From: Streptomyces sp. CC0208
Lineage (GTDB): Bacteria > Actinomycetota > Actinomycetes > Streptomycetales > Streptomycetaceae
Assembly: GCF_003443735.1 (NCBI RefSeq)
Contig: NZ_CP031969.1
Coordinates: forward strand, 9,176,001 to 9,240,000
Length of the DNA stretch: 64,000 bases
Reading direction: 5' to 3'
The notes under the pieces were generated by a model. The model was not told where the DNA came from, did no database searches, and saw nothing but the letters and a program-made list of their open reading frames with translations. A program made the translations under genes and the position numbers. This document shows, piece after piece, positions 17,633 to 26,863 of the stretch. Numbering within the stretch: the first letter of the stretch is position 1; every line of letters starts with the position of its first letter.

Positions 17633-18154
17633 TCAGCTGACGAGCGTGAATACCTGGTGGTCGCCGGGTGAGCCGTCGCCGTGTAGCACGACCGGGGCGA
17701 GGAATCCGCCGTGTCCCTCTTCGACGGTCAAGAACAGGTGGTTGACCTCGATGGCGACTTCGAGGTCGCCTAGGTCGTGGATTTGGAACTCCTGGATGGA
17801 GTAGCGGTCGTCGCAGTCCCCCTGCACGATGGTGTCGTCGACGGACGGATCACTGTCCAGGACTTCCAGGCACTTGCCGGCGAAGGTCTTGATCCTGACG
17901 GAGCCGTCTCCGTCTCCGGTGTCTTGCGTCGTGAAGAGCTGGTTGTCCGTGCCAAGGCAGCGGTACTGCTGGAGCGGGGCGCCGTTGTGCGTACTGGCGT
18001 CCGCGATTTCCAGGCATCCCCCGTTGTAAGTCTCGATCCGGAAGGAATCCTGTGCGGCTGCGGGATGTGCGGTGACGACGGTGAGTACGGCCGCGGCGAT
18101 GAGGGCGGCAGTAGCGGCGAGTCGGTGACCGGCGCGCGTGCAGGCGAGGTTCAT
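17633..18154 (-). CDS. Secreted ricin B-type lectin domain protein
   Basis: A 173-residue protein. It starts at the ATG at 18154 with GGAAGG upstream and has a signal peptide (AATAALIAAAVLTVVTAHPA, cleavage near AAAQD). The mature part shows the beta-trefoil features of RICIN domains: YNGGCLEIADAST, APLQQYRCLGTDNQLF and GKCLEVLDSDPS, each with a cysteine and the Q.W-like position changed to Q.F. A sugar-binding role on the cell surface or in the medium is likely. It could bind glycans of competitors or hosts, or the producer's own wall. It stands alone between dispersed repeats. Confidence 0.8.
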   Translation of the reverse strand: MNLACTRAGHRLAATAALIAAAVLTVVTAHPAAAQDSFRIETYNGGCLEIADASTHNGAPLQQYRCLGTDNQLFTTQDTGDGDGSVRIKTFAGKCLEVLDSDPSVDDTIVQGDCDDRYSIQEFQIHDLGDLEVAIEVNHLFLTVEEGHGGFLAPVVLHGDGSPGDHQVFTLVS

Positions 18155-18369
18155 GAGGGGCCTTCCCATTCACAACAATTAGTGAATAACTGTACACGTA
18201 GAGTAACGGCGATCGTGTCTGGGCGTTCCCCGCGCCGCCGAGGGCGCACGAACGACCCCTTACCGGCACACAGTCCGCATCCAGCGTGCGTTCCCAATCT
18301 GGGAACCCAGCGGGGCACTAGCGCCGACGGACGCGCGGCGACCGCCCGGCCCCCTGACCCAGCCTGGGC

Positions 18370-18406
18370 ATTCCGTCACCCCGTGAGCTGCATTTCGTCG
18401 GTTCCC
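18370..18406. repeat. Dispersed repeat, copy C (left half only)
   Basis: Reads attccgtcacc, then tgcatttcgtcggtt, and matches about 34 of 39 positions of the left half of copy B at 17243. Confidence 0.55.
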
Positions 18407-18566
18407 CGCAATGGGCAGCAGTGTGACTGAGCACCATGTCGCCCCGCTGGCTCTGTAGCGAGCTCGACCACGGTGAGGCCGATGGGAGGTGAGCGCCCCA
18501 CGAGCTGGTCGCTCATCCTCTGAGAGGCACCGCAACCGCAGATCTGCGGGCTGTGTCCTCTCCGAC

Positions 18567-19637
18567 ATGAGAGTCAACCGACGGCCACAACCGACGCCGG
18601 ATGAGCGGGAGTTGCGGCTGTGGAAAGTCGGCCGCGCCCTGCTCGTCACCTTCGCCGCGGCCCTCCTGGTCTCCGCAGGAGTCTTCTACGGCCTGATGTA
18701 CCTGCTGGACGTCCAGGAGATCGACCGCACCGCGAAGCTCGACGCCAGCACGCTCTTCGACCTGGTCAAGCTCTCCTTCGGAGTCGTCGCCGGTGCCGGT
18801 GCGCTCGTGGCCCTGGTCGTCGCCTACCGCCGCCAGCGCGTCGATGAAGCAGGCGCCCACCGCGACGCCACCCGCCTGCACACCGAACGCTTCTCCCAGG
18901 CCGTCGACAAACTCGGCTCCGACTCACCCGCCGTCCGCCTCGGCGGCGTCCACGCTCTGGCCGGCCTCGCCGACGACGCCCCCGACGACAACCTCCGCCA
19001 GACCTGCATCGACGTCCTGTGCGCCTACCTCCAGCTCCCCTTCACCCCCGACTCCGGCGCCGATCCCGCCCACGAGGAGGAACATTTTCGCTACCTGGCC
19101 CTGCGCAAGGTCCGCCACACCATCCTGCGCCTCATCGGCGACCACTACCGCCGCCCCAAGGGAACCCATGGCTCCTGGCAGGGCTGTGATCTCGACTTCA
19201 CAGGCATCACCATTGACTGTGACGTGAGCTTTCAAGGTGCGAGGTTCTGCGGTGGCACGTTGAACTTCGCCCATGTCGTGTTCACCGGAGGCTCAGTGTT
19301 CTCTCGCGGGGAGGTGTCATTCAGCGGCGCGGTGTTCTCCGGCAGCGAGGTGTGGTTCGGTGATGCGGCATTCGCCGATGGCACCGTGTCCTTCAGCGAT
19401 GCGACGTTCTCCGATGGCCTGGTGCATTTCGCCCGATCGAAGTTCTCTGGTGGCGTCGTGTCCTTCGACCGCGCAACGTTCTCCGGCGGCGATGTGTCCT
19501 TCAGTGATGCGGTGTTCTCCGGCGGTGCGGTGTCCTTCCGCCATGTGACGGGGTTGGCTCCAAGCGGGCTGCTCACTGCCGTCGGCACGCCTGCTCCTGC
19601 GACCGTCACCCTCCCTTCCTACTGGCCGATTCCATAG
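18567..19637 (+). CDS. Membrane protein with pentapeptide-like repeats
   Basis: A 356-residue protein with two membrane helices near residues 22-45 (LLVTFAAALLVSAGVFYGLM) and 70-92 (KLSFGVVAGAGALVALVV). A cytoplasmic helical domain follows with the segment ERFSQAVDKLGSDSPAVRLG seen in many pentapeptide-repeat membrane proteins. The C-terminus has eight or nine 12-residue repeats of the type FSGGVVSFDRAT, a degenerate right-handed beta-helix. The ATG at 18567 is chosen because it precedes the conserved basic segment; an in-frame GTG at 18489 exists. Such proteins are abundant in Streptomyces and their role is unknown. Confidence 0.7.
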   Translation: MRVNRRPQPTPDERELRLWKVGRALLVTFAAALLVSAGVFYGLMYLLDVQEIDRTAKLDASTLFDLVKLSFGVVAGAGALVALVVAYRRQRVDEAGAHRDATRLHTERFSQAVDKLGSDSPAVRLGGVHALAGLADDAPDDNLRQTCIDVLCAYLQLPFTPDSGADPAHEEEHFRYLALRKVRHTILRLIGDHYRRPKGTHGSWQGCDLDFTGITIDCDVSFQGARFCGGTLNFAHVVFTGGSVFSRGEVSFSGAVFSGSEVWFGDAAFADGTVSFSDATFSDGLVHFARSKFSGGVVSFDRATFSGGDVSFSDAVFSGGAVSFRHVTGLAPSGLLTAVGTPAPATVTLPSYWPIP

Positions 19638-19655
19638 GTGCCGGGACGCATCGTC

Positions 19656-20549
19656 TCACCCCCGTCGTGGCTGGCTCCAGGGGACTCTGCTGCCGGGGTC
19701 CTGGACGGGGCGCCACACGGGCGCTGAAGGGCTGTCCTGAAGCAGGTCGGTCAACGCGGCCGCGAGGACGGGGACCTCGCGCAGGAAGGCGTACAGGGCC
19801 AGCTCTCGGGTGGCCGCGCGCAGGGCGCTGATCCGGTTCTCGATGCCGACAGGGCCGGTCCCGTCCAGGACGAACAGCAGCCGCGGGAACAGCGGATAGC
19901 GCCGCCGCCACTCCTCCACCCGCGGCTCCTGCACGGTGGGCTCGCGCCCCGGAAGCGCGGGGATGCAAGCGTGGAGGCGGGCGTACGAGGCGAGTTTGGC
20001 GGCGAGGCGCTCGGAGCCCATGGTGGCCCGGTCGACTTCCACGAACGCCCGCAGCATCGACCCGTCGCTGGAAGGGCCGTGCCGGTAGCATAGGAGGGCG
20101 TCGGGGATGACCGCGTGCCCGGTGCCGATCGAGTGGTGGACCTCGGTCATCCAGTCCAGGGGCCGGCACACATCGCCGCGGCGGCGGGCGTCTTGCAGGA
20201 AGGCCAGCCCTGTCTCGGTCACGGTGAGCCCGTGCCCGACGGCCAGACGCACCGCGGTCGGATCGGACGCCGCCCTGGAGGGCCGCCGCTCACGCAGTTC
20301 GGGCCACTCGCACGCGACCTTGCCCCCGTACGCGGTGGGAAACCACACCCGCCTGCGCCCGGTCTGCGGCAGCGTGATCCGCTCGATGAGTCCTTCCTGC
20401 CGTAGCCGGGCCAACCGCCGCCGCGTCTGCTCGATCCACACCCCCGGCGCGATCACCCAGTGCATCTGCTCCGTGGTCGCCATCCGGTACTGCACCAGCA
20501 CCGCCAGCGCCAACCGATCCCCACCACCAACGTCCACACCGATCACCAC
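19656..20549 (-). CDS. Replication-relaxation family protein
   Basis: A 297-residue protein of the Replic_Relax family, known from plasmids and integrative elements. The N-terminus is a winged helix (LALAVLVQYRMATTEQMHWV, then RRRLARLRQEGLIERITL). The central segment HGLTVTETGLAFLQDARRRG and the nuclease-fold-like part VIPDALLCYRHG with AFVEVDRATMGSERLAAKL follow, where VIPDALL...FVEVDR recalls the PD-(D/E)xK core of the family. The GTG at 20549 has GGGGAG upstream. It suggests plasmid or element-borne replication or transfer functions nearby. A relic of another member lies at 38210-38496. Confidence 0.8.
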   Translation of the reverse strand: MVIGVDVGGGDRLALAVLVQYRMATTEQMHWVIAPGVWIEQTRRRLARLRQEGLIERITLPQTGRRRVWFPTAYGGKVACEWPELRERRPSRAASDPTAVRLAVGHGLTVTETGLAFLQDARRRGDVCRPLDWMTEVHHSIGTGHAVIPDALLCYRHGPSSDGSMLRAFVEVDRATMGSERLAAKLASYARLHACIPALPGREPTVQEPRVEEWRRRYPLFPRLLFVLDGTGPVGIENRISALRAATRELALYAFLREVPVLAAALTDLLQDSPSAPVWRPVQDPGSRVPWSQPRRG

Positions 20550-20984
20550 AACCCTCGCTCCCCTTCCGGTACGGCGCCGGCCTCCTGCCCGCGCCGCGCA
20601 TACCGGCAAGGTCAGCCGCCGTCCCCGACCACAAGGGCGACCACGAGGGCCCGACCACGGTCACGAAGCGACAACACCTCCGTCGACCAGGCCCACATCT
20701 TTTTTGACAATCCGACCGACAAGCCAGCGCACCCACTCGCATGCCCGCCCACAAACCCGCAGGCCACCACACTGGTTGGGCCGTGGTCGCCAGGCCGACA
20801 TCCCCCTCTGCACACCCCCACACCCCCTAGACGAGAAGAACAGGAGAAAAAGGGAAGGGCGGGGACGGGGCGGCGCGCTTCAGGGGATCGGGGCGCCGTC
20901 CTCGCTGCTTGCGCGTCGGCGGGGCCTCCGCGCCGGCCGTCGAACCCCACCGACGGCCTCACCGGTCCGTCTGGTCTCGTGGTG
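20550..20984. other. Intergenic region without a supported gene
   Basis: Lies between two leftward genes. Frames on both strands here look like composition shadows. An A-rich run (agaagaacaggagaaaaagg) lies near 20837-20857. It probably holds the promoter of the replication-relaxation gene. Confidence 0.4.
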
Positions 20985-21320
20985 TCACGGGGGTGAGCCG
21001 GACGGCGGATCGCTGTTCGCAGGTTCGAGCGGGGCCGACTCGCTTGCGGCCGTCGCGGCCTCGCGCTGTACCCGTTCGAGATGGTCCAGGCCCGTTCCCA
21101 CATCGGTGACGGTGCCGAGGAGCCGGTCCTCGTGACGCCGGCGCATCGCTTCCGTACGAAAGCGGGAGATGCCGGTGAGTGTCTCGCCAAGGGCTCGGAC
21201 CGCTGCCGACAACAGGCCGGGCAGTACGAAGGCGAGCGTGAGCCATACCGGGGCATCGCCCATCGCTGCCAGACCAGCGGCAGCGGTGTCGAGGACAGCA
21301 GGGAAGCGGGGCAGGGGCAT
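20985..21320 (-). CDS. Small membrane protein
   Basis: A 111-residue protein starting at the ATG at 21320 with GGAG eight bases upstream. A hydrophobic helix at residues about 21-43 (APVWLTLAFVLPGLLSAAV) is followed by a helical cytoplasmic region (RFRTEAMRRRHEDRLLGTV) and a flexible acidic tail. No family was recognised. It is on the same strand as the replication-relaxation gene, 435 bp upstream of it. Confidence 0.6.
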   Translation of the reverse strand: MPLPRFPAVLDTAAAGLAAMGDAPVWLTLAFVLPGLLSAAVRALGETLTGISRFRTEAMRRRHEDRLLGTVTDVGTGLDHLERVQREAATAASESAPLEPANSDPPSGSPP

Positions 21321-21568
21321 CGTCGAAGCTCCAGAGAAGAAGGACAGCGGATACGAGGGCGGCTCTCGAGAGGGCGGCGCCGGACAGCAGCAGAAGCGGA
21401 CTCGGCAGGCAATGTGCCGGGTGGCAGTGTTAGCGACGCAAGCCCGGCGATCGCACACCAACGCGGGTCCTGTTTTCGGGTTGGACCCTTCGGCGATCCG
21501 CAGCACACAGCGCCTGCCAGGCGGCACGGCCTCCTACGCGTAGGGCGCCTAGCCGCGCAACTAGTGCC

Positions 21569-21796
21569 TCACTGGTCTCCTGTCGTGTCGGTTAGCCCTT
21601 GGAGCCGTGTCGCTGGCGTCAGGCGGAGAGGCGACCACAGCCGGCGCGCGGCGAAAGTTAGAGCGGCCTCGGAGAAGAAAGACAGGACGTCGACGGCGAG
21701 CTCAGGGGCGAGGTCACCCATGCCGTGCCTCGCCGACGCGGGAATGCTTAGCTGAATGTGCGTGATTGAACGCGGAAGGTAGCCGTCGTTGGCCAT
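21569..21796 (-). CDS. 75-residue protein of unknown function
   Basis: Starts at the ATG at 21796 with GGAG six bases upstream. The sequence includes PRSITHIQLSIPASARHGMG and ELAVDVLSFFSEAALTFAAR, a pattern of one strand and one amphipathic helix. It is divergent from the HTH pseudogene at 21940. Small proteins of this type often accompany Streptomyces HTH regulators. The role is unknown. Confidence 0.55.
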   Translation of the reverse strand: MANDGYLPRSITHIQLSIPASARHGMGDLAPELAVDVLSFFSEAALTFAARRLWSPLRLTPATRLQGLTDTTGDQ

Positions 21797-21939
21797 GCTG
21801 GTCTCCTGCAGAGGTGCTGCCATCGGTGAACTGCCCGGTGCGGCACCACTGTTGGTGACCGGAAAATCTTGCACAAGGCTAAATAAATGCAGGTCAGCGA
21901 GGAAAGAATGCGGATGCTGGCGTGCGGTGGGGGAGCGGG

Positions 21940-23405
21940 ATGGCCGCAGGGGGAGCGGACAGCGGGCCGGAGCAGCCGCAGGGGCGGCGGGGCCGGCCCC
22001 GCAAGGCGCTGGACGCACAGCGGCTGGATCCGCAGCGGCTGGCGTTCGTCGAGGCACTGCGCACAGTGTTCTTCGACCGGCTGAAGTCCGAGGGGATCAC
22101 CTACGCCGACATCAGCCGCGAGCTGGGCAAGGGCGCCTTCAGCCCGACCACGTTGAGCCGGATCGCGGACGGGCAGAAGCTACCGCAGTACGACCAGTAC
22201 ATGGCATTGGTCGCGCTCGTGCCGGCGCTGGTGGGGCAGCCGCTGACCGAGAAGGCAGAAGAGCACCTGTGGCAGCTGTATCTACGGGCCGTTCAGGCCA
22301 GGGACCCCAAAGACGTGCCCTACTACCAGTACCTGCGCGACATCGACGACGTCCGCAGACGCCAGCACGCCATGCTGGTGCTCCGCAACTCCCAGCCCCT
22401 GCAGACGGACGGCGGCGTTGAAGATGACCCGGACGGCGAGCACCCCGCCGTCCGGTTGCGTGACGAAGCCGCCGCCCTCCTCAGCCAGGTAGCCCGCTCC
22501 GGCGTCTTCCTACCGCCCCAGCCGCTGGTGACGCCACCCCCAGGCGCGGTCCGGCCGCCAGCCGTGGACGCGCTCATGGAGCAGACCACGTTCTTGCTGG
22601 ACGAAGCCGACCGCGCACTGCGCCGCCACCTCGCTCCCCGGCAGACTCCGGGCTTTGTTTCTCGTGACGAAACAACCCCTGACCAGCAACAACAGTCCCA
22701 ACGTCCCAGGCCGGCACCCGACCCTTCCAGCCTGCTCCCCACCCCGGCAGCGCCGTCGCGAGCGGGGCAACTGCACGCACAGATCTGGTCGGTGGTCCTG
22801 GCCGTCGTCTGTGTCGTCCTCGCCGTCGGCTACCTGTTGGACCGCCTGGACTTCCAGCGCGCCCAGGACCCGCCGACCAGCACCAGTAGCTCTGCCGCCG
22901 CCACCGGTGGAGCACAACCCTCAAGCGGAGCAGCCGGCGGCGGTAGTGGTGGTGGACAGGCCGTGCCGAGCGACCAGGCCCCCAAGACAGGCACACCGAC
23001 ACCGACACGGAGACGAAGACCTCCCCCGGGACGAACACCAGCACCAGTGCGCCACCCGAGCCGGTCGTGGAGGACATGCAGATCACAGCCGACCCCAGCA
23101 GTGGCGTGGTCTTCTGCGAAACCGTCAAATTCACCCTCGCCGTCACCACGAACCAGGCCACCACCGTGGACATCACCTGGACACCCGACGACCGCCTGCA
23201 GCAGCAACGCGGCGCTCAGCCGGAAACCCGAACACTGTCCTTCTCCGCTGCGCAGACCGTCCAGGACGTATACACCGTCAACCTCGGCGTGGCACACACC
23301 GGGGAACAGCAGAAGGGGACCGTCACCGTGACCGTGTCGGCACCCCACTCAGACAGCGGCAAGCAGGCCACCGGCTCTTTCGATCTTCTCTGCGAACCTG
23401 GGTAA
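21940..23405 (+). pseudogene. XRE-type HTH membrane protein gene with a frameshift
   Basis: The first frame starts at the ATG at 21940 (GGGAG just upstream). It encodes a helix-turn-helix (ITYADISRELGKGAFSPTTL), a helical segment (QLYLRAVQARDPKDVPYYQY) and a membrane helix (IWSVVLAVVCVVLAVGYLLD). After a Ser/Gly/Thr linker the frame degenerates near 22990-23010. The natural continuation lies in another frame: TETKTSPGTNTSTSAPPEPV, then VVFCETVKFTLAVTTNQATT, to the stop at 23405. That part is an immunoglobulin-like outer domain. One base lost or gained in the repetitive cacaccgacaccgacac tract would join the two. It is either a real break or a sequencing error. Confidence 0.65.
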
Positions 23406-23458
23406 AACCGACTGCACCCATAGTCGAAACCATCATTCCCGGCTGCTCTGTGAAGCCC

Positions 23459-23880
23459 ATGGATCATGGCCTTGCGACCATGGTGGCGCTGGAAGGAGGC
23501 GGGACGTCGATGGCCGATGCCCGCCGGCTCGCAGCCGACTTCCTGGCCCGCGTGCAGGCCGTGTACGGTCTGCCGGTTTCGCAGCGGGCTCTGGATGCGA
23601 CCCGGCTGGTGGTCAGTGAGCTGGTCCCCTATTCCCTCATACGCGCCGGGCCCGGTGCTGCTGGATGTGCGGGTCGACGGCGATGTGATGGAGGTGGCGG
23701 TGTGGGACGGTGGTCCGGTGCTGCCGGTGGTCTGGGATGCCGACGTGGGCCGGGTGGGCCAGCACGGTCTGGAGATCGTGATGGCGGTCGCTCAGGGTTT
23801 TGCGGTGCAGCGGGAGCCGGTCGGTAAACGCATCACCGTCGCATCGCACTCTTTGTTAGTTCCTCCACGGCGTTCACCTC
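23459..23880 (+). pseudogene. Anti-sigma/HATPase-type ATP-binding protein gene, frameshifted
   Basis: Frame 1 from the ATG at 23459 encodes DARRLAADFLARVQAVYGLP and ATRLVVSELV, the N-box region of RsbW-like histidine-kinase-type ATPases. The rest continues in another frame from about 23640 (APGPVLLDVRVDGDVMEVAV, then DADVGRVGQHGLEIVMAVAQ). In intact Streptomyces homologs SELVTNA is followed directly by KYAPGPV. Here the segment gtcccctattccctcatacg carries a shift and the Asn of the N-box is missing. It is probably a dead copy of a small regulatory ATPase. Confidence 0.65.
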
Positions 23881-24005
23881 ATCATCGGAGCAGGTTGAAC
23901 GCCTTGCCTGTCTGCGCCCGGCCGGTACCGGTGGTGGAGCCCCCTACGCCTGTGGTCCCACGGGATGACGGCGCGGCCCCGCCGTTGCCGAACAAAGCTG
24001 ACCTG

Positions 24006-24854
24006 TCAAGCGACGATGTGGCTCCATCGACTGAAATCGGGGCCAAGATCCCGAAGCTTGATGTCACCAGCCGCATCCATTCGTGCGGACGCAGCTTTCA
24101 CGAAGGCCCCGGAATCGCTGCCGGCGCTGCTGTAGAGGAAGAGCTGGCTGCCTTCGTCGATAGGAATGGCACTCCAGGGTCGACCTAGCGCGACATTCTT
24201 CTTATGGTTGAACGCACCTGCGGCAGTGAATTGTCCAGTTGCCTGAGGGAACGACACCCCATCGCTGTACTGGAAGAGGGCCCAACGACCCGAGAGTGCC
24301 GTAATGCTCGACCATTTTCCGAACTGATTGACCGGGAAGCTCACAGTCTGGGAAAAGGCGCCGGAGGAATCGAATTTTCCGATCGCAGCCTGCGTCCCGG
24401 TCTCATCGGAAAAGTCGCCGTTGTAGAAAAATACTTCACCCGTCTCGAAGGGAACGATACTGTCCCATTTCCCAAATGTCCCGGCTGGGTAGTCCTTCAG
24501 GTTGGTGTAGTTCCCGCTCGTGTCGAATCTGCCGACTTTAGCGGCACCTGTGTCGTAGTTGTAGAAGAATACGCGACCTGCACCAAGTGGCACAACACGG
24601 AAGGACTTCGCGAACTGATTGAGTGCATAGTCCTTGAGGTGGAAAAAGCCACCGGCGCCGTCCACTCTGCCCGAAGCCGATACGACGTTTGTGCCCTCAT
24701 CGTTGTAGAAGAAAAGCACTCCACAGCCCAGGGATGCGATTTGCGTCCACTTTCCGAATTGATTGACAGGGAATGTCTGCAAATGGATGTAGGCGCCGGA
24801 AGCGTCGACTTTTCCGGTCGCGGCGGACCTGGTGCTGTAGTCGTAGAAGAACAT
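24006..24854 (-). CDS. Repeat protein with propeller/lectin-like units, AT-richer than its surroundings
   Basis: A 282-residue protein composed of five to six repeats of 45-50 residues. Each has a strand motif such as GRVFFYNYDTG, a segment like GRFDTSGNYTNLKDYP and a closing NQFGKW..I. The regular aromatic and glycine positions suggest a beta-propeller or tectonin-like fold, often sugar-binding. No signal peptide is seen, so it may act in the cytoplasm or leave by another route. Codon use is clearly less GC-biased than the neighbours (many A or T third positions), which suggests recent acquisition. The ATG at 24854 is the only good start. Confidence 0.65.
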   Translation of the reverse strand: MFFYDYSTRSAATGKVDASGAYIHLQTFPVNQFGKWTQIASLGCGVLFFYNDEGTNVVSASGRVDGAGGFFHLKDYALNQFAKSFRVVPLGAGRVFFYNYDTGAAKVGRFDTSGNYTNLKDYPAGTFGKWDSIVPFETGEVFFYNGDFSDETGTQAAIGKFDSSGAFSQTVSFPVNQFGKWSSITALSGRWALFQYSDGVSFPQATGQFTAAGAFNHKKNVALGRPWSAIPIDEGSQLFLYSSAGSDSGAFVKAASARMDAAGDIKLRDLGPDFSRWSHIVA

Positions 24855-25110
24855 GATGCCACCTCTTCGAGTTCACGCGAGGGAATATTTTCTCGCGCTC
24901 GGAAAGTCGTGGCCGCCACAGTGGCAGTCATTCCGGGGGCATAAGCCTGGCGCTAGTTTTGACTGTACGTCTGCACCCAAATTCCTGCAACAGGTTCCAA
25001 ATTCAGTTAAATCTGCAATAGATGAAATAGGAACGTTTCTTGCCCGCTGGTTTCTGTAAACTCTTATTAGTTAGTCCCTGCCGTGCGGGCCGGCCCAGCG
25101 GCACGGCCCG
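24855..25110. other. AT-richer intergenic region
   Basis: Upstream of the leftward repeat-protein gene, with low GC from about 24960 to 25075 (attcagttaaatctgcaata). It probably holds its promoter. No gene is supported. Confidence 0.4.
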
Positions 25111-25224
25111 TCACCGCTTGCCCAGGAAGACCTTCGGCGGCGCGGCCGGAGCCGAGGCCTTCGGAGCAGCCGGGACATTGGCAGCGGGCTGCTTCGCTCG
25201 GGCCGCGTCCTCAGCACTCCACAT
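25111..25224 (-). CDS. 37-residue peptide following the helicase remnant
   Basis: An ATG at 25224 overlaps the stop of the helicase-associated remnant (TGATG) and encodes a short alanine/proline-rich peptide ending in PPKVFLGKR. It may be a small coupled gene or non-functional tail DNA. No family is known. Confidence 0.3.
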   Translation of the reverse strand: MWSAEDAARAKQPAANVPAAPKASAPAAPPKVFLGKR

Positions 25225-25440
25225 CACGCCCCACCCTCCAAGGCAGCCCACTCCAGACCGAGTTCGGCCAGCTCGCCGCGCCGCTCCGCACTCATCGTGC
25301 CGATCCGGCGCCGCGCATTGTCCAGAAAAGCGCCGATCTTGTGCGGCACCCCGTCCACGACCTCCACCGCCTTGCGCGGCACCCGCACATGCCCCTTGCG
25401 GGTGCGGCCTTTCGGTGTGGGGTCGGTGGTGGTGAGAGTC
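25224..25440 (-). pseudogene. C-terminal remnant of a helicase-associated-domain protein
   Basis: The minus-strand frame gives GHVRVPRKAVEVVDGVPHKI, then GAFLDNARRRIGTMSAERRG and ends ELAELGLEWAALEGGA followed by a stop. This is the final helicase-associated repeat seen at the end of the DEAD-box helicases at 38692 and 58261. Beyond about 25440 the frame turns into low-complexity Thr/Pro and similarity stops, right next to the transposon. The rest of the gene has been lost, probably through that insertion. Confidence 0.65.
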
Positions 25441-25595
25441 GGTGTTGGTGGTCGGGTGGTTGGTGTATTGGTGCTGGTCAGTGGGGTGTTGGGGCGGGAT
25501 CGGCACTGTCATGAGGTGAGAGGTTGATGGGTGGGATCGCTGTCGTGGGGCTTTATCGCATGACGGCTGATGGTGTCTCAGGTTCGTGAGTTCTT

Positions 25596-26863
25596 ATGCG
25601 GTGGGGTGGGCCCGGTCGGTGTGATCGTGGGGTGGACCAAGAGGTAAGGGCCGGCCGGGGGGCTGTGCTGTCCAGGGGGTTGGTGGTGCGTCGTCTGCTG
25701 GAGCGGCAGCGGACGGGGGAGTTGTCGACGCGGCATGTGCGTGCGGTTGCTGAGACGGTGGGTGTTTCGGAGCGTACGGTCTGGCGCTGGCTGGAGCAGG
25801 CGAAGGCTTCCGGGCGGGTGGAGGCGCCGGTCCGGCAGGGGTATGCGGTGTCGGACGAGGTGTGGGAACTGCTGGGTGAGGCGGGGGCAATGTTTCGGAG
25901 CTGAGGCGTCGGCTGGTGGCTGGTGGTGGTGAGGTGCCGGTTCCGTCGATGTCGACGTTGTGCCGGGTGATCCGCAGGGACCGTCGGGCGGGGCGGGCTT
26001 TGCTGACCGGGTGGGAGCCGGAGGTGGCCGGGGCGCGCCGGCCGGATGCCCTCAGTGAGCTGGGCCTGAACGTGGTGGCCGAGAAAGGCGTCGGTGGGCA
26101 GGTGTTTCTGCGGGAGCAGAAGCACCTGGCGCAGGTCCCGGTCCTGGTTCCGGATGCCCAGGTGGTGCACACACCTGCCGTTCGGTCGGTACTGCGGACG
26201 GTCGCGCACGCGGCCGCGGTCGGGGCGGTGGTGTGTTTGTACGGCGACGCCGGCCAGGGCAAGACCGTCGCGCTGCAGTACGCCCTGTCCCAGCTGCCGC
26301 ATCCGGCCCGGGTCCGTCGCGTCCACGTCGGTGTGCACCCGACGGTTCCCGAGCTGCGCCGAGTACTCGCGGACGCCCTCGAGCTGGGCAGGCGTCTGCC
26401 GCGCGGGGCGGGGGAGGCCGACCTGATGCTGGTGAACGCGCTCCGACAGCCCCGTGTGCTGGTACTGGACGAGGCACAGCGTCTTCCGGGGCCGGCACTG
26501 GAGTTTCTGCGCGGGCTGTGGGACCACCCGGACACGGACACGGCACTCGTGCTGGCGGGGGCGGGCAGCGAACGGGCGCTGCGCCGGGTGCCCGCGCTGG
26601 CCTCTCGGGTGCTGACCTGGGAGTTGGTGCCGCGCCTGAGCTCGCGAGAGGTGGCAACCGTCATGGCTGCCTTCCACCCGCTGTGGGAGGACGTGAGCGA
26701 GGACGATGTCGTGTGGGTGGACGAGCATGTGGGCCACGGCAATTTCCGGACGTGGGCGAAGCTGACCTCGCACCTGACCGCCGAGCTCTACGGCGTGAGC
26801 CGTCCGGTGGTGGACCGCCGGTTGCTGGAGCGGGCCTGCGCACGGCTCATGGGGCCGCTGTGA
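25596..26863 (+). pseudogene. Frameshifted gene joining a transposase-type HTH N-terminus to a TniB-like ATPase
   Basis: The first part (25596-25904) encodes the HTH of the adjacent transposase family (STRHVRAVAETVGVSERTVW). At the run gcgggggcaatg the frame shifts, and the equivalent continuation NVSELRRRLVAGGGEVPVPS with STLCRVIRRDRRAGRAL follows in the next frame to 26863. Instead of a DDE core it then carries an AAA ATPase with Walker A GDAGQGKTVALQYAL, Walker B VLVLDEAQRLPGP and the C-terminal FHPLWEDVSEDDVVWVDEHV. The ATPase part alone could be made from a GTG at 25916 or ATG at 25950. It resembles the TniB at 28569 and so may be a degenerate duplicate fused to a transposase start. Confidence 0.6.

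Noticed and set aside
19250..19560. Regular 36-bp repeats that could suggest a CRISPR-like or minisatellite array
   Set aside because: They lie in frame in a protein and encode pentapeptide-like beta-helix repeats; there are no spacers.
25441..25595. Search for terminal inverted repeats of the TniA/TniB transposon
   Set aside because: GT-rich sequence here gave no match to 30514-30766 that could be supported by eye, so no ends are claimed.
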